A DNA stretch of 64,000 nucleotides from Flammeovirga agarivorans (GCF_012641475.1 NZ_JABAIL010000005.1:372001-436000); one strand, 5' to 3'; numbered from the stretch's first letter, positions 1 to 9,602 are shown. Made by a program: numbers and translations. Notes: generated by a model not told the origin, from the sequence alone.

Positions 1-1
1 G

Positions 2-733
2 TTAAAAAGAATTGAGAGGGAATTGATACAGAAAAACCAAGATCTGATAGAAACCAATAAGTCTTTAGAAGAGTTTGCTTACATTACTTCTCATGATTTA
101 CAGGAACCATTAAATACGATTAGTAGTTTTGTAAATATATTGAAGTCTAGATATTTTGAGAAATTTGATAATACCGGAAGAAGGTGTTTGGATTATATTG
201 AGAAGTCGTCGATTCGATTAAGTAATATGATTCAAGGAATACTGGCTCATTCTCGTTTAGGCTCAAATGTAACTATTACTGATATAGACTTAAATACTTT
301 AGTAGCTGATATAAAAGAAGACCTTATGAAGGCATTACATGAAAAATGTGCTACTATAAATAGTGATAATTTACCCACTCTAAAAGGAGATGCTATTGGA
401 TTAAGAGTACTGTTTCAGAACTTAATCGAAAATGGATTAAAATACCAGAAAGAGGGCAATGACCCAGAGATTAAGATTCAAGTCGAAGAATCAGAAAATG
501 GAGGGTACTTGTTTAGTATTTCTGATAATGGAATTGGTATTGAAGAAAAATATAAGAAAAAAATATTCCAGGTTTTTCAAAGGTTACATGATGATACAAC
601 CTATAAAGGGTCTGGATTAGGCTTGGCTAATTGTCAGAAAATCGTTAATAAATCGGGAGGAAAACTATGGGTTGAGTCAACCGTCGGTCAAGGTAGTACT
701 TTTTATTTTACATTACCCAACAACATAAAATGA
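2..733 (+). CDS. Sensor histidine kinase, C-terminal part (5' end outside window)
   Basis: The reading frame is open from the window edge, so this is the 3' part of a longer gene; the TTG at 23 is internal, not a start. What remains is a coiled-coil linker, a HisKA dimerisation/phosphoacceptor domain with the H-box ITSHDLQEPL (His codon at 92-94), and a HATPase_c domain with N-box (NLIENGLKYQ), G1 (DNGIGIE), F-box (FQVFQRLH) and G2 (GSGLGLANC). The enzyme autophosphorylates the His and passes the phosphate to a response regulator. The H-box type resembles phytochrome/PAS-linked kinases, so the missing N-terminus probably holds PAS or GAF sensor domains (inference). The stop overlaps the start of the next gene by 4 bp, so the two are translationally coupled. 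Confidence 0.93.
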   Translation, partial: LKRIERELIQKNQDLIETNKSLEEFAYITSHDLQEPLNTISSFVNILKSRYFEKFDNTGRRCLDYIEKSSIRLSNMIQGILAHSRLGSNVTITDIDLNTLVADIKEDLMKALHEKCATINSDNLPTLKGDAIGLRVLFQNLIENGLKYQKEGNDPEIKIQVEESENGGYLFSISDNGIGIEEKYKKKIFQVFQRLHDDTTYKGSGLGLANCQKIVNKSGGKLWVESTVGQGSTFYFTLPNNIK

Positions 734-1143
734 GTCAATTAAATCATATACTTCTTATTGATGACAGTGAGTCTATAAACTTTTATAACCGATTGATCAT
801 TGAAGAAACAGGAGTTACTAAGAAATGTACCTTCTTTCTCAGTGCTGAAGAAGGTTTAGAGTATATAAAAGAAGAGCATAATGAAAATAATCCTCTACCA
901 GAAATTATTTTCTTAGATATTAATATGCCCAAAATGAATGGGTGGGACTTTTTGGATGCTTATGATCAATTGGATGAATCTTTAAGAAAAAAGATCACAC
1001 TGTTTATGCTAACAACATCGACGAATGAAGATGATAAAGCGAAAGCAAATACATACAATACTGTAAAAGGTTTTTTGAGTAAACCCCTAACAGAAGATTC
1101 ACTTCGATCAGCACTATTATTAAGAGAAAAGGTAGTTTTGTAA
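730..1143 (+). CDS. Single-domain response regulator (CheY-like)
   Basis: This 137-residue protein is a stand-alone receiver domain. It has the acidic pair at Asp11-Asp12 (LLIDDSES), the phospho-acceptor Asp63 in FLDINMPKMNGW, Thr95/Thr96 after beta-4 and the conserved Lys118 in FLSKPL. There is no output domain, so it should act by protein-protein contact or as a phosphorelay intermediate, as in Rcp1-type partners of phytochrome-like kinases. It overlaps the kinase gene by 4 bp (ATGA), which makes that kinase the obvious phosphodonor. A terminator-like hairpin follows about 30 nt downstream. The output target cannot be read from this window. Confidence 0.93.
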   Translation: MSQLNHILLIDDSESINFYNRLIIEETGVTKKCTFFLSAEEGLEYIKEEHNENNPLPEIIFLDINMPKMNGWDFLDAYDQLDESLRKKITLFMLTTSTNEDDKAKANTYNTVKGFLSKPLTEDSLRSALLLREKVVL

Positions 1144-1170
1144 AGTAAATACAGATCTTATAAGAAGAAC

Positions 1171-1213
1171 AGAGGTAAAAGTAAATTGATTATTTGTACC
1201 TCTATTTTTTTTT
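1171..1213 (+). terminator. Rho-independent terminator after the two-component operon
   Basis: Arms AGAGGTA (1171-1177) and TACCTCT (1197-1203) are followed by A and a run of T's. It sits 28 nt after the response-regulator stop. Confidence 0.7.
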
Positions 1214-1299
1214 CCATAAATCTTATGGAATGTCTTGATAGGTAAATCACTTAATAATTATTGTTGGGTATTTCACTATCTAATTCGACTTCACTTTTT

Positions 1300-1333
1300 G
1301 AGAGATTTGAACATTATCAATCAATAATCTCTC
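1300..1333 (+). promoter_or_regulatory. Leader inverted repeat next to a start codon
   Basis: GAGAGATT (1300-1307) and AATCTCTC (1326-1333) form a perfect 8-bp inverted repeat with an 18-nt loop. It ends 4 nt before the ATG at 1338. No T-run follows, so it is not a terminator. It could be an operator or a structure that covers the ribosome-binding region; the function is inference. Confidence 0.4.
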
Positions 1334-1337
1334 AATT

Positions 1338-2096
1338 ATGAAATATCTATTCATTTTAGTTTCCTTATTAATTGGAACGGTCTCATTTGCTCAAACAGAT
1401 CAAGAAAAAGCACAAGCCAATAATCCTTTGGCAAAAATTACAGCATTTAATCTTCAGCAATATTATGCTCCCAATTTAACCGGAAATGATGAAGCTACCT
1501 CAAGTACCTATTGGTTGAGATATGCCAAACCGACAGGAAGAGTACTTTGGAGAGCGTCTTTACCTTTTAGTACTTATTCCAATCCAGAAACAGGCATAAG
1601 TTCATCGGGGTTAGGAGATTTTGATCTTTTTGCCGCCTATCTCGCTGTTTCTAAACCTACTTTATCTTTTGGTATTGGGCCTTCTGTATCAGCTCCAACG
1701 GCTACACATTCTACCTTAGGTACAGGGAAGTGGACTCTTGGTGCTGCCGCAGTAGCTTTTGCTAGTGTATCCCCTCAATTCCAAACAGGTGGTTTAGTAA
1801 TATGGAGAACAGATGTGGGTGGAGATATGAATAGGGAAGAGGTAAATATTTTAGCTTTCCAACCTTTTGCTTTTTGGCAAGTAGGTAATGGAGTATATTT
1901 TAGAAGTGCACCAACTTGGAATTTTAATTTAGAGAAAGGAACATATAATGTTCCATTGGGGGTGGGTCTTGGTAAGGTGATTAAAATCAAAAAGACTGTT
2001 TGCAACTTCTTTATTGAACCTCAATATTCTGTACTACATTATGGAGATAACCAACCTTTATTTCAATTGTATTCAGCATTAAATATGCAGTTTTGA
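1338..2096 (+). CDS. Secreted outer-membrane beta-barrel-like protein (PF13557-like)
   Basis: The 252-residue product has a clear signal peptide (MKYLFILVSLLIGTVSFAQ, cleavage after Ala18 or Gln19). The mature part is rich in alternating aromatic/polar beta strands and ends in a Phe-terminated strand (SALNMQF), as outer-membrane barrels do. Segments such as GLGDFDLFAAY, SFGIGPSVSAPTAT and KWTLGAA resemble the meta-pathway phenol-degradation (PF13557) outer-membrane family, often annotated as a transporter or a neuromedin U-like protein. That family link is from memory of its pattern and not from a search. The gene stands alone: an inverted repeat lies just before the ATG and a strong bidirectional terminator follows. 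The substrate is unknown. Confidence 0.75.
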   Translation: MKYLFILVSLLIGTVSFAQTDQEKAQANNPLAKITAFNLQQYYAPNLTGNDEATSSTYWLRYAKPTGRVLWRASLPFSTYSNPETGISSSGLGDFDLFAAYLAVSKPTLSFGIGPSVSAPTATHSTLGTGKWTLGAAAVAFASVSPQFQTGGLVIWRTDVGGDMNREEVNILAFQPFAFWQVGNGVYFRSAPTWNFNLEKGTYNVPLGVGLGKVIKIKKTVCNFFIEPQYSVLHYGDNQPLFQLYSALNMQF

Positions 2097-2113
2097 TCCT
2101 CATAAAAAATAAA

Positions 2114-2147
2114 AAAGGGATGATCTAATAATTAAGATCATCCCTTT
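2114..2147. terminator. Bidirectional terminator
   Basis: The 13-bp perfect arms AAAGGGATGATCT (2114-2126) and AGATCATCCCTTT (2135-2147) enclose an 8-nt loop, with A- and T-rich flanks. It lies between the convergent barrel-protein gene and prfA and can serve both. Confidence 0.88.
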
Positions 2148-2172
2148 CTTTTATATCGAGAAGTGATGTAGA

Positions 2173-3246
2173 CTAAGCTAGTCCACTATTTTCCATTTTC
2201 TCTAAGTTGTCAGCAATACGTAATCTATCGATGAAATCTTGAATTTCACCATCCATTACGATTGGTAAGTTAAATACAGAGTGGTTGATACGGTGATCTG
2301 TTACACGACCTTGAGGGTAGTTGTAAGTACGAATTTTATCAGAACGAGAACCTGAACCTACCATTGATTTACGTTCAGCACCAATTTCCTCTTGTCTTTT
2401 CTTCTCTTCGATAGCATAAAGACGAGATTTTAATTCTTTTAGTGCTTTGTCATAGTTTTTCAACTTAGACTTTTCATCCTGGCATTGTACAATAATACCT
2501 GTAGGAAGGTGAGTAAGACGAATCGCAGAGTAAGTTGTGTTAACAGACTGACCACCTGGTCCAGATGAACAGAATTCATCACGACGGATATCAGACATAT
2601 TTAACTCGATTTCTACATCATCCATTTCAGGAAGTACAGCAACTGATGCTACTGATGTATGGATACGTCCTTGAGATTCTGTAGCTGGAACACGTTGTAC
2701 ACGGTGTACACCTGCTTCATACTTCAACATACCGTAAGCATCTTCACCTTGGATGTTAGCTACAATCTTGTTGAAACCACCAGAAGTACCATCAACAAAG
2801 TCAGTAATACTAAGTTTCCATTTATGTCTTTCACAGAAACGTTGGTACATACGAAGTAAGTCGCCTGCAAAAATTGAAGCTTCATCACCACCTGCACCTG
2901 CTCTAATTTCAAAGATTGCGTTTTTAGAATCATTAGGATCTTTAGGAATTAACAACATTTTTAACTCCTCTTCAATACCTGGAATTCCATCTTGAAGTTC
3001 ATCAAGTTCCATTTTTGCCATTTCGCGCAATTCTGGATCTTTCTCTTCTTCTAATATTTGTTTAGCTTCATCGATACCTTCAAGCATACCTTTATACTCA
3101 AAATATTTATCGACAATCTTCTGTAAATCTTTGTATTCTTTGTTTAATTTGGCATACAATTTCATATCTGAAACTGTTTCTGGCTTTACCAAATCTTCGC
3201 TCACCTGATCGAAGCGTTCTTTTATTTTTTCGAGTTTATCTAACAT
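2173..3246 (-). CDS. prfA: Peptide chain release factor 1
   Basis: This 357-residue class I release factor reads UAA and UAG stop codons and triggers peptidyl-tRNA hydrolysis. The GGQ loop is at residues 231-233 (SGPGGQSVNTT). The stop-codon recognition tripeptide is PAT at 187-189 (RVPATESQGRIHTS), which marks RF1; RF2 would have SPF. The N-terminal helical domain (about 1-100) and the conserved IRAGAGGDEASIF segment are complete, and length is normal for RF1. GGQ methylation would need PrmC, which is not in the window. A -7-like box lies just upstream and a bidirectional terminator follows. Confidence 0.97.
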   Translation of the reverse strand: MLDKLEKIKERFDQVSEDLVKPETVSDMKLYAKLNKEYKDLQKIVDKYFEYKGMLEGIDEAKQILEEEKDPELREMAKMELDELQDGIPGIEEELKMLLIPKDPNDSKNAIFEIRAGAGGDEASIFAGDLLRMYQRFCERHKWKLSITDFVDGTSGGFNKIVANIQGEDAYGMLKYEAGVHRVQRVPATESQGRIHTSVASVAVLPEMDDVEIELNMSDIRRDEFCSSGPGGQSVNTTYSAIRLTHLPTGIIVQCQDEKSKLKNYDKALKELKSRLYAIEEKKRQEEIGAERKSMVGSGSRSDKIRTYNYPQGRVTDHRINHSVFNLPIVMDGEIQDFIDRLRIADNLEKMENSGLA

Positions 3247-3273
3247 CTCTGAACGTCTTTTCTTAATTTTCTA

Positions 3274-3281
3274 CAAATGTA
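3274..3281 (-). promoter_or_regulatory. Candidate -7 box for prfA
   Basis: Read on the minus strand this is TACATTTG, an exact match to the Bacteroidota TAnnTTTG -7 element, 28 nt before the prfA start. No TTG is seen at the expected -33 spacing, so support rests on the -7 box alone. Confidence 0.45.
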
Positions 3282-3292
3282 ATGTTTTTTAG

Positions 3293-4171
3293 TTACTTAT
3301 TTTTGATAAGTACCTTTCCCTTCTCGTCCCATTCATATTTAATCTTAGGACCATTATAATCTTTTCTGTAGACGTTATTTTTATTTCTGTATTGAGTGAT
3401 ACGTTTCTTTCGTTGTCGTCCCCTTTTATCTTTGGCATCGAAATACTCCGTCCAGTCACCTATCTTATAACCAAACTTATAAGCACCTACTGTTTTCTTT
3501 AGGCCACTTTCATAAAACTCTTGGTAAATTCCATTTTTTTCATCGTATTGAATAGGAACCACCTCTTTCACTTTGGTTTGTTTTGAATCGTAATAAGTGA
3601 TCTTTGATTCTTTAGGGAAGCCCATATAATAGAACTTCTTATCCTTTATTTGTTTGTCTTTTCCATACCAAACCCATCTACCTGTAATCAGTCCTTTATA
3701 AAACTGCCCAACCGTAACAGTATCCTTTTCTACAATTTTTATGTATGTACCATGTAAAGGAAGACCATATTCTTTTCGAGATACAGACTTTTTCTCAATC
3801 TTCCTCTCTTTTGGGTTATAGAAATATTTTAAAGGAGAGTATTCATTCGGGGCTTCATACTCAGGTAATGTATAGAAAAGCTCAAAAACTTGATTGCCTT
3901 TGGATAAAGAACGCGTATATGCCCTTTTTGCTTTTATTCCCCAAAAGACATTTTTTTTCTTTTTCTTCTTCTTTTTTATTGTTTCTACTTCTTCGGGAGC
4001 TCCAGGATTTAACTCAATAGTAGGAGCGTCTTCCTCTAATGAGTCCATTTCAACAACCATTGGTTTATTGACCTTTGGTTTATCTTCCTCCTCTTCTAAA
4101 GATTGTCCCAAGACAGCCGAAGAATAAATCGTTATTAAAAAGAATGTAATATATTTTACTAATGATGTCAT
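3293..4171 (-). CDS. Secreted protein with MORN-like repeats, unknown function
   Basis: The 292-residue product has a signal peptide ending near VLGQ (residue 23), an acidic segment, a run of eight lysines at about 67-74, and a C-terminal part built from short GxxxGxWxxY-type units (for example KGLITGRWVWYGKD, GYKIGDWTEYFD, KNGIYQEFYESG). These resemble MORN / YwqK-antitoxin-like repeats that form beta-hairpin solenoids. The gene starts 22 nt after the stop of the 1793-residue secreted protein and is probably co-transcribed with it, so the two may work together in the envelope (inference). The poly-lysine is coded by a long A-rich run that could slip during replication. The catalytic or binding role is unknown. 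Confidence 0.7.
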   Translation of the reverse strand: MTSLVKYITFFLITIYSSAVLGQSLEEEEDKPKVNKPMVVEMDSLEEDAPTIELNPGAPEEVETIKKKKKKKKNVFWGIKAKRAYTRSLSKGNQVFELFYTLPEYEAPNEYSPLKYFYNPKERKIEKKSVSRKEYGLPLHGTYIKIVEKDTVTVGQFYKGLITGRWVWYGKDKQIKDKKFYYMGFPKESKITYYDSKQTKVKEVVPIQYDEKNGIYQEFYESGLKKTVGAYKFGYKIGDWTEYFDAKDKRGRQRKKRITQYRNKNNVYRKDYNGPKIKYEWDEKGKVLIKNK

Positions 4172-4193
4172 GATGTGCTAAAAAAGTCGAAGC

Positions 4194-7100
4194 CTAAAAA
4201 TCATCTCCGTCATCTTCTTCCTCAGCAGGTAAGTCATCCATACCACCATCATCATCCACACTTTCAGGATCATCACTATCGACTCCCTCAAAGTCGTTAC
4301 CGAAGTCATCTTCAGCAACTTCAGGCATCATTTGTTTGTCTAGATCATCAGAGTAGCGAACAGGCATTTGCTGTCCGTCTCGGTAGTTGGCGTAAAACCT
4401 TTCTAAGAAAGCAGAAGCTTGATCAGGAGTAGTTAAAGTAACCCCTTTTTGTTTTCTCATAAAGTTGTTAAACTCCTTATTTGAACTCAATATACTCAAT
4501 TCTTCATTTTCTAGACGTAAATAATACCAAGTTCCTGTAGGTCCTTCAAGAAAAACATTCATGACAGCATCACTAGATGCCGCTTCTTCATCTCCATCTC
4601 TACTTTCTTCTTTTGGAATCTCTACAAATCCGTTAATCTCGGTATTGACATATTCACCAAAAACAGAAAGAAGTTTAACACGGTCACCAGTAGAATAAAA
4701 TGCAGCATACTCAGGATCCCATCTTAATTCATTGTCTAAGATGACAATTTGTTCAGACAATAGGTTAGTAATACTTTTTCCTTCTAGATACCCTCTAGTA
4801 AGATCGGGAGTAAACATTCCAATGATTTGGTGATTAAGCTCTCCTAGTGCTTCCAGCTCATAATCCTCAGGAATTGCAGTAACAACATTTTCTGCATTTG
4901 AACTTAAATACGACTTCATGTTTGCTGCAATGCTTGAAGCAGGTCTTGTACCACCAAAGGCAATAGAAGCTTTCATTTCAACATCATCTATGCCGTGTCT
5001 TGTTACACCATCAACACCCGCAGAAAACGACAGTATTCTACTCTTAGCGTTAACAGGTAAGAAGTTCATTTTTCCTTTAAAATGTATTTCTTGAGATTGA
5101 GGATTATAACTTCCAAAGTTACCAATGTATTTTGCTGCAATTTCATCTATTTCCATACCATTATAGTATGAATTTGGTTTGATGTAATAGATGCCTTCGC
5201 TACTTGTTCCATTAGTTGATTCGAATGTCAAACGACCTTCTAATTCAAATAATCTCCTATGATCTTGTCTATATCCTTCTGGCCTTTCGATAAAGCTATT
5301 GTAGAATGAATAACTCTTATCGTCGTAGAATAAACCAGTCATTAATGGCAGGCCTTCATCAGTAGATTTAATGTCTTTTGTGATCATTACATGAGCGATC
5401 GTATCTTCGTTTTCTTCCTTAGCTCCATCATTTCTTGATTCATAACCGAACCAAGTAGTTTCAGTTCCTGGAATATAAAGTCTCACATTACCGTCTTTAA
5501 AACGGGTAGCTCTTTTGCTTTCAGTTAGACCTATCTTACCGTAATATTCCATACCACCAAGGAATAGAAGAGGGTCATCCTGACTCACTTGACCGTATGC
5601 TCTAGCCTCTAAGGTATTGTCATTAATGTTCTCGTTGTAATACTCTTTTTCAATAACACGATCAATCTTAATGACTTTCTCTTCGCCTAAATTATTCTTG
5701 TATAAGTAATCACCATGTGCCTCTACCTGCTTACTTGAAATCAGTTTCACATGGGCATTAAAAATTTTATGTTTCTGATCTAAATCCGAGTATCTACCTA
5801 AGATGATAGTCGCATTTTCTAATGGTTCAATCTCGGCATTTTGTTGAATATGAACAGTCTGATTTGTGGAATCAAGAATCACACGAATATTACTAATATC
5901 AATATTAGAAACTTCAAGAATGTTCAGCTTATTCGCCACAAGGTCGTAATAAGCAGAGTCCCCTTTTATCATTAATGAATCTTGTTCAGGCTTTGTAGAA
6001 ATGAACTTACCCTTTGTAGAGTTTGCACTACTCATGACAATATTTTTATTGTTGATATCCCAAACGGCTCGATTAATAGAGGTTTCGAATTTGACAAATG
6101 GGAAGGTAAGTAGCGACTTTGTTCTGGAATTTTGCTCCGTTCTCAGGTCCACCATATTCTTACTGATATTTTGGGCGACTCTAACATCATTACCCAACAT
6201 AGATGGACTTCCTTCAATACCAGAATGAATGATAAACTTGGAGTGTCTACTTATATAAAGATCTTTTTTGAATTTAATATTAGCAGACTTGTTGTATGAT
6301 TCTGTGGTTTCAATTTCACCGATAGCAGAGATTTGATTAGGAACCAATGCTAACTCACCACTGAACTTAATTTTGCTATTATAGACTGTAAATGGCTCAT
6401 CATGGCTACCTGTAAAGGCCATACTGTCTCTGTTGACAAACCATTTCATATCATAAGTCTTCATTTCTACCCTTGGGTGAACAGCAGATTCTATTACACC
6501 TCCAGATCCATGAGTTGTAAGTGAATCAGAGTAGAAAATAAAATCATCCGATTTAAAGTTACTACCTAAATAGTGTAGTGTACCATTGCCTCGAATACCT
6601 TTATGATTTAATGTAAAGTTTCCTTCAAAGTCACCCTTACCTTTAATACTATCTTTAACGTCTAAGAATCTAGGGTTTAAGTAAACAGGCCAACCATTAC
6701 TATTTGACCAATATTCACTAGGATTTGTTTCCCTTTCTAAAGTGAAAATACCTGATGAAGGATCCATCACTACCTCGTCGATAAATGTAGGGAAAATACC
6801 ACCTGAGTTGAAGACCCCTTTAAACGAAACGTCAGTTCTGATTTGAGAGGCATCAACAGTGAAAGTATCTAGTTCGAAAACGATTCTTCTGTCGTAAGCA
6901 CCATTAAGTACTGTTGGTCGGTCATAGAAAATTCGTCCACCAGAATTACTTTTAGATTTTGAATTGAAAGAAGGATAACCAGAAATATCCAATAAACCAC
7001 TTTTATTGAAAGGCTTATTGATAAATAAAGTACCTCCAGTTTCTACTAATGGGTTGGGTGATTCAACATTTTTATTGGTTACGGAATCTGTAACAATGAA

Positions 7101-9575
7101 ATTGATTGAATCGACTTCTGCTAGTTTAATTAAGAAGCTGTCATAGTTAAATATGAATTCTCTACCTCTAAAAATATATGTACCCGCAGTAAACTTACCA
7201 CCAAAAATCAATTTTCTGTCTTGTGTGATAGTTACTCCAGCACTATCTGGCTCAGCAAAAACATTAAGAGAGTCCGAGATAGGGAAGTATTTTACATTCT
7301 TTAGTGTAAGTGAAGAAGAGTCGTTTAAGGTTAGGGAAGCATTTGCTGTTCCATCAATAGGATGTAAAGCAGGAATATTGATATTATCAAAATCTCTATC
7401 TACTAATGCCTCTTCTTGTGCCATCGATAAATTCTCAAAATTCATTCGAGAAGTTAGATGTGCTCTTCTTCTTTCACTTTGTGCGAAATAATATCTATCA
7501 AAATACCTGTAAGCTTTATCGTTTAGTTTTACTACTCCAGAGTACTTATTGTATTCAATAAGACCTTCTAAAGCCATACTTTCTAAACTTTCTTTATACA
7601 GCTCCTGATCGATATTTGTATTTTTTATTGCTTCATTTGAGTCGAAGCATTTTCTTCTGTAATTTCTTGAGTAGTTAACAAGGATAACTAATGGGTGGAA
7701 CTTCTTAAGTCCTTGAATTCTATTGAAATATCCTTTTTGATAAAAGTCGGGTGATTCTACAATCAGTGGAATAATTTTTTCTCCACCTACAATTCTAAAG
7801 TCTAAAGAATCTTGTTTCATATCCCAAGTGATTGCATCTGCATGGACATTCATGTTTTGCTTGCTCAGAATAAAGGGATTAAACCTGTAGACATCCGTTG
7901 TTTTTCTAAAGTAAACATACTCTATACTATCATTCATTATAAGAGTGGTGTTTACGGAAGGATGAACTATACTGTCTCCTCCAGCATAGTATAGGGTTAA
8001 ATCACTTGATTTTGTTCGAATATTATCAACGTCGTCATTAAAACGAACGGATGTATTTGTTGAAATGCTGAATAGTTTACTACTATCACCACTTACAGTT
8101 AAATGAGAGGAAGATCCAGAAACGGCTTTAGAAGCGATATGTTTACCTTTTAAAGCAAAGCCTCCTTTAAACGCTACATTTTCTGGTAAGTTTTTCCAAT
8201 CATAAATGTTATTATAACTAATAAATTGAGGATATTCTGACTTTTCTTTGAATTTATTGTAGTGGCCACTTCTGTAGGTAAAAGCACCAATAGCTAATGT
8301 ATCTAAGTGTTTTGGGAAAAACATCTCTGCATGATCAGCTTCAATATAAGCGATTCTGGTATCAAAACAGAAGTGGGGTAATTCGGTCCAAGCGGAATCC
8401 TTTGAGAACCCAACATTTTCCCAGAAAAAACGACCACCATTACAGATAAGAGTATCCGATTTAAAAAGGAAAGTACCTACCGTTTTTTCTAGTAGGGCGG
8501 TATCAAACTTTGTGGAAATTACTAGATCTGCTTCAGTAATAACAAGCATAGGGCCATCCTTAGGAGGCATTTCTGTAATTCCTGGGTCGTACTCTGTTAC
8601 CTCAACTTCAGCTACAGCACAGTCTTCATCCATAGAAGATTGTTCGGCATAACTGTCTGTTTTTTGATTGTCACTTCCATATTCAGTGATATTACTGTCG
8701 TCACCACTCCAAGAATCTCCCCAGTCAGAAGATCCAGAATCTTCACTCCAATCGTAGCTCCCTTCATCATCACCCCAACTGTCGGAAGAGTCGTCTCCCC
8801 AATCATATTCTTCTGAGCTACTACTGTCATCACCCCAATCGTATTCTTCCGAAGAGGTTTCTTCAGAGTCATTCCAACTGTCTTCAGTAGTATTTTCGGT
8901 GTTTTCGTCGTTTTGAGCTACACTTTCTTCATCAGAACCAAACCAATCTTCTTTTGTCTCTTCTTCTTTTGCTTCTTCATTCTCTTCGATAACCATATGA
9001 TCAGCAATCGCTCCTTCATCGGCAAGAGTATGTGTAAACGTAAATGAACCTCCTTGTACCTCGATGGTAGTGTATTTTGATTTCTCCAACTTACGGTCCT
9101 TTACGAACATGTGAGTTTTATTGAAGAAATTTTGAGTTACACCGGGAGAGTACGCCAAAAGACAAGTATCTGCGATTTCTAAAAAACGGGTAAACTGAGG
9201 TTTAAGGTTTTCACCAGAATCTAAAAAGGCAATGATACAGTTGAAATAGGCTGCAGCTTGCTTTCTATAGTTAATCCTGTTTCTATGTAGACGCTTTGTA
9301 CTTTTATAAATCCATTCCTTCTGATTTTCATTGATCGCATTGTTTTGCCAATGAGATGAAAATTCATCAATTAATGAATCAGTACCATAACGTACACCTT
9401 TTTCAAGGTATAGATCTAGGTCTACAAGAAAACTATCATATTCTGCAAATAACCTGAAATGCTGATTTTTATCTTGAGTTTCTTTTTGTTTCTTGTTTTG
9501 AGCAATACTGTTTAGGGAAGAAAGCAAAAAGATAATTAAAGAAAAAAGAAGAGTATATCTGGATTTTGATACCAT
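4194..9575 (-). CDS. Very large secreted protein (1793 aa) with acidic Ser/Asp/Trp repeats, unknown function
   Basis: A signal peptide (about residues 1-26, ending SIAQ) is followed by a helical segment to about residue 190. Next is an acidic low-complexity stretch (about 195-320) with repeats such as SSEEYDWGDDSS and SDSWGDD. Then come about 1400 residues of beta-rich sequence with recurring units like KSDTLICNGG and LDIKGKGDFEGNF-type strands, and finally an Asp/Glu-rich tail (EEEDDGDDF). No catalytic motif, transmembrane barrel signature or T9SS C-terminal domain was recognised. The strand pattern recalls the periplasmic OstA/LptA- or AsmA-like beta folds, but this is a guess. It is followed at 22 nt by the MORN-like gene. 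An envelope scaffold or transport role is inference only. Confidence 0.8.
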   Translation of the reverse strand: MVSKSRYTLLFSLIIFLLSSLNSIAQNKKQKETQDKNQHFRLFAEYDSFLVDLDLYLEKGVRYGTDSLIDEFSSHWQNNAINENQKEWIYKSTKRLHRNRINYRKQAAAYFNCIIAFLDSGENLKPQFTRFLEIADTCLLAYSPGVTQNFFNKTHMFVKDRKLEKSKYTTIEVQGGSFTFTHTLADEGAIADHMVIEENEEAKEEETKEDWFGSDEESVAQNDENTENTTEDSWNDSEETSSEEYDWGDDSSSSEEYDWGDDSSDSWGDDEGSYDWSEDSGSSDWGDSWSGDDSNITEYGSDNQKTDSYAEQSSMDEDCAVAEVEVTEYDPGITEMPPKDGPMLVITEADLVISTKFDTALLEKTVGTFLFKSDTLICNGGRFFWENVGFSKDSAWTELPHFCFDTRIAYIEADHAEMFFPKHLDTLAIGAFTYRSGHYNKFKEKSEYPQFISYNNIYDWKNLPENVAFKGGFALKGKHIASKAVSGSSSHLTVSGDSSKLFSISTNTSVRFNDDVDNIRTKSSDLTLYYAGGDSIVHPSVNTTLIMNDSIEYVYFRKTTDVYRFNPFILSKQNMNVHADAITWDMKQDSLDFRIVGGEKIIPLIVESPDFYQKGYFNRIQGLKKFHPLVILVNYSRNYRRKCFDSNEAIKNTNIDQELYKESLESMALEGLIEYNKYSGVVKLNDKAYRYFDRYYFAQSERRRAHLTSRMNFENLSMAQEEALVDRDFDNINIPALHPIDGTANASLTLNDSSSLTLKNVKYFPISDSLNVFAEPDSAGVTITQDRKLIFGGKFTAGTYIFRGREFIFNYDSFLIKLAEVDSINFIVTDSVTNKNVESPNPLVETGGTLFINKPFNKSGLLDISGYPSFNSKSKSNSGGRIFYDRPTVLNGAYDRRIVFELDTFTVDASQIRTDVSFKGVFNSGGIFPTFIDEVVMDPSSGIFTLERETNPSEYWSNSNGWPVYLNPRFLDVKDSIKGKGDFEGNFTLNHKGIRGNGTLHYLGSNFKSDDFIFYSDSLTTHGSGGVIESAVHPRVEMKTYDMKWFVNRDSMAFTGSHDEPFTVYNSKIKFSGELALVPNQISAIGEIETTESYNKSANIKFKKDLYISRHSKFIIHSGIEGSPSMLGNDVRVAQNISKNMVDLRTEQNSRTKSLLTFPFVKFETSINRAVWDINNKNIVMSSANSTKGKFISTKPEQDSLMIKGDSAYYDLVANKLNILEVSNIDISNIRVILDSTNQTVHIQQNAEIEPLENATIILGRYSDLDQKHKIFNAHVKLISSKQVEAHGDYLYKNNLGEEKVIKIDRVIEKEYYNENINDNTLEARAYGQVSQDDPLLFLGGMEYYGKIGLTESKRATRFKDGNVRLYIPGTETTWFGYESRNDGAKEENEDTIAHVMITKDIKSTDEGLPLMTGLFYDDKSYSFYNSFIERPEGYRQDHRRLFELEGRLTFESTNGTSSEGIYYIKPNSYYNGMEIDEIAAKYIGNFGSYNPQSQEIHFKGKMNFLPVNAKSRILSFSAGVDGVTRHGIDDVEMKASIAFGGTRPASSIAANMKSYLSSNAENVVTAIPEDYELEALGELNHQIIGMFTPDLTRGYLEGKSITNLLSEQIVILDNELRWDPEYAAFYSTGDRVKLLSVFGEYVNTEINGFVEIPKEESRDGDEEAASSDAVMNVFLEGPTGTWYYLRLENEELSILSSNKEFNNFMRKQKGVTLTTPDQASAFLERFYANYRDGQQMPVRYSDDLDKQMMPEVAEDDFGNDFEGVDSDDPESVDDDGGMDDLPAEEEDDGDDF

Positions 9576-9602
9576 ATTTGAATCAAAAGTGGCGTTCTGT
9601 TA

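Noticed and set aside
4175-4432. 85-codon plus-strand frame rich in His
   Set aside because: It is antisense to the acidic C-terminal tail of the large secreted protein; composition reflects the Asp/Glu codons.
8612-8872. 86-codon open frame on the minus strand
   Set aside because: It is an out-of-frame reading of the acidic repeat region of the 1793-residue protein on the same strand.
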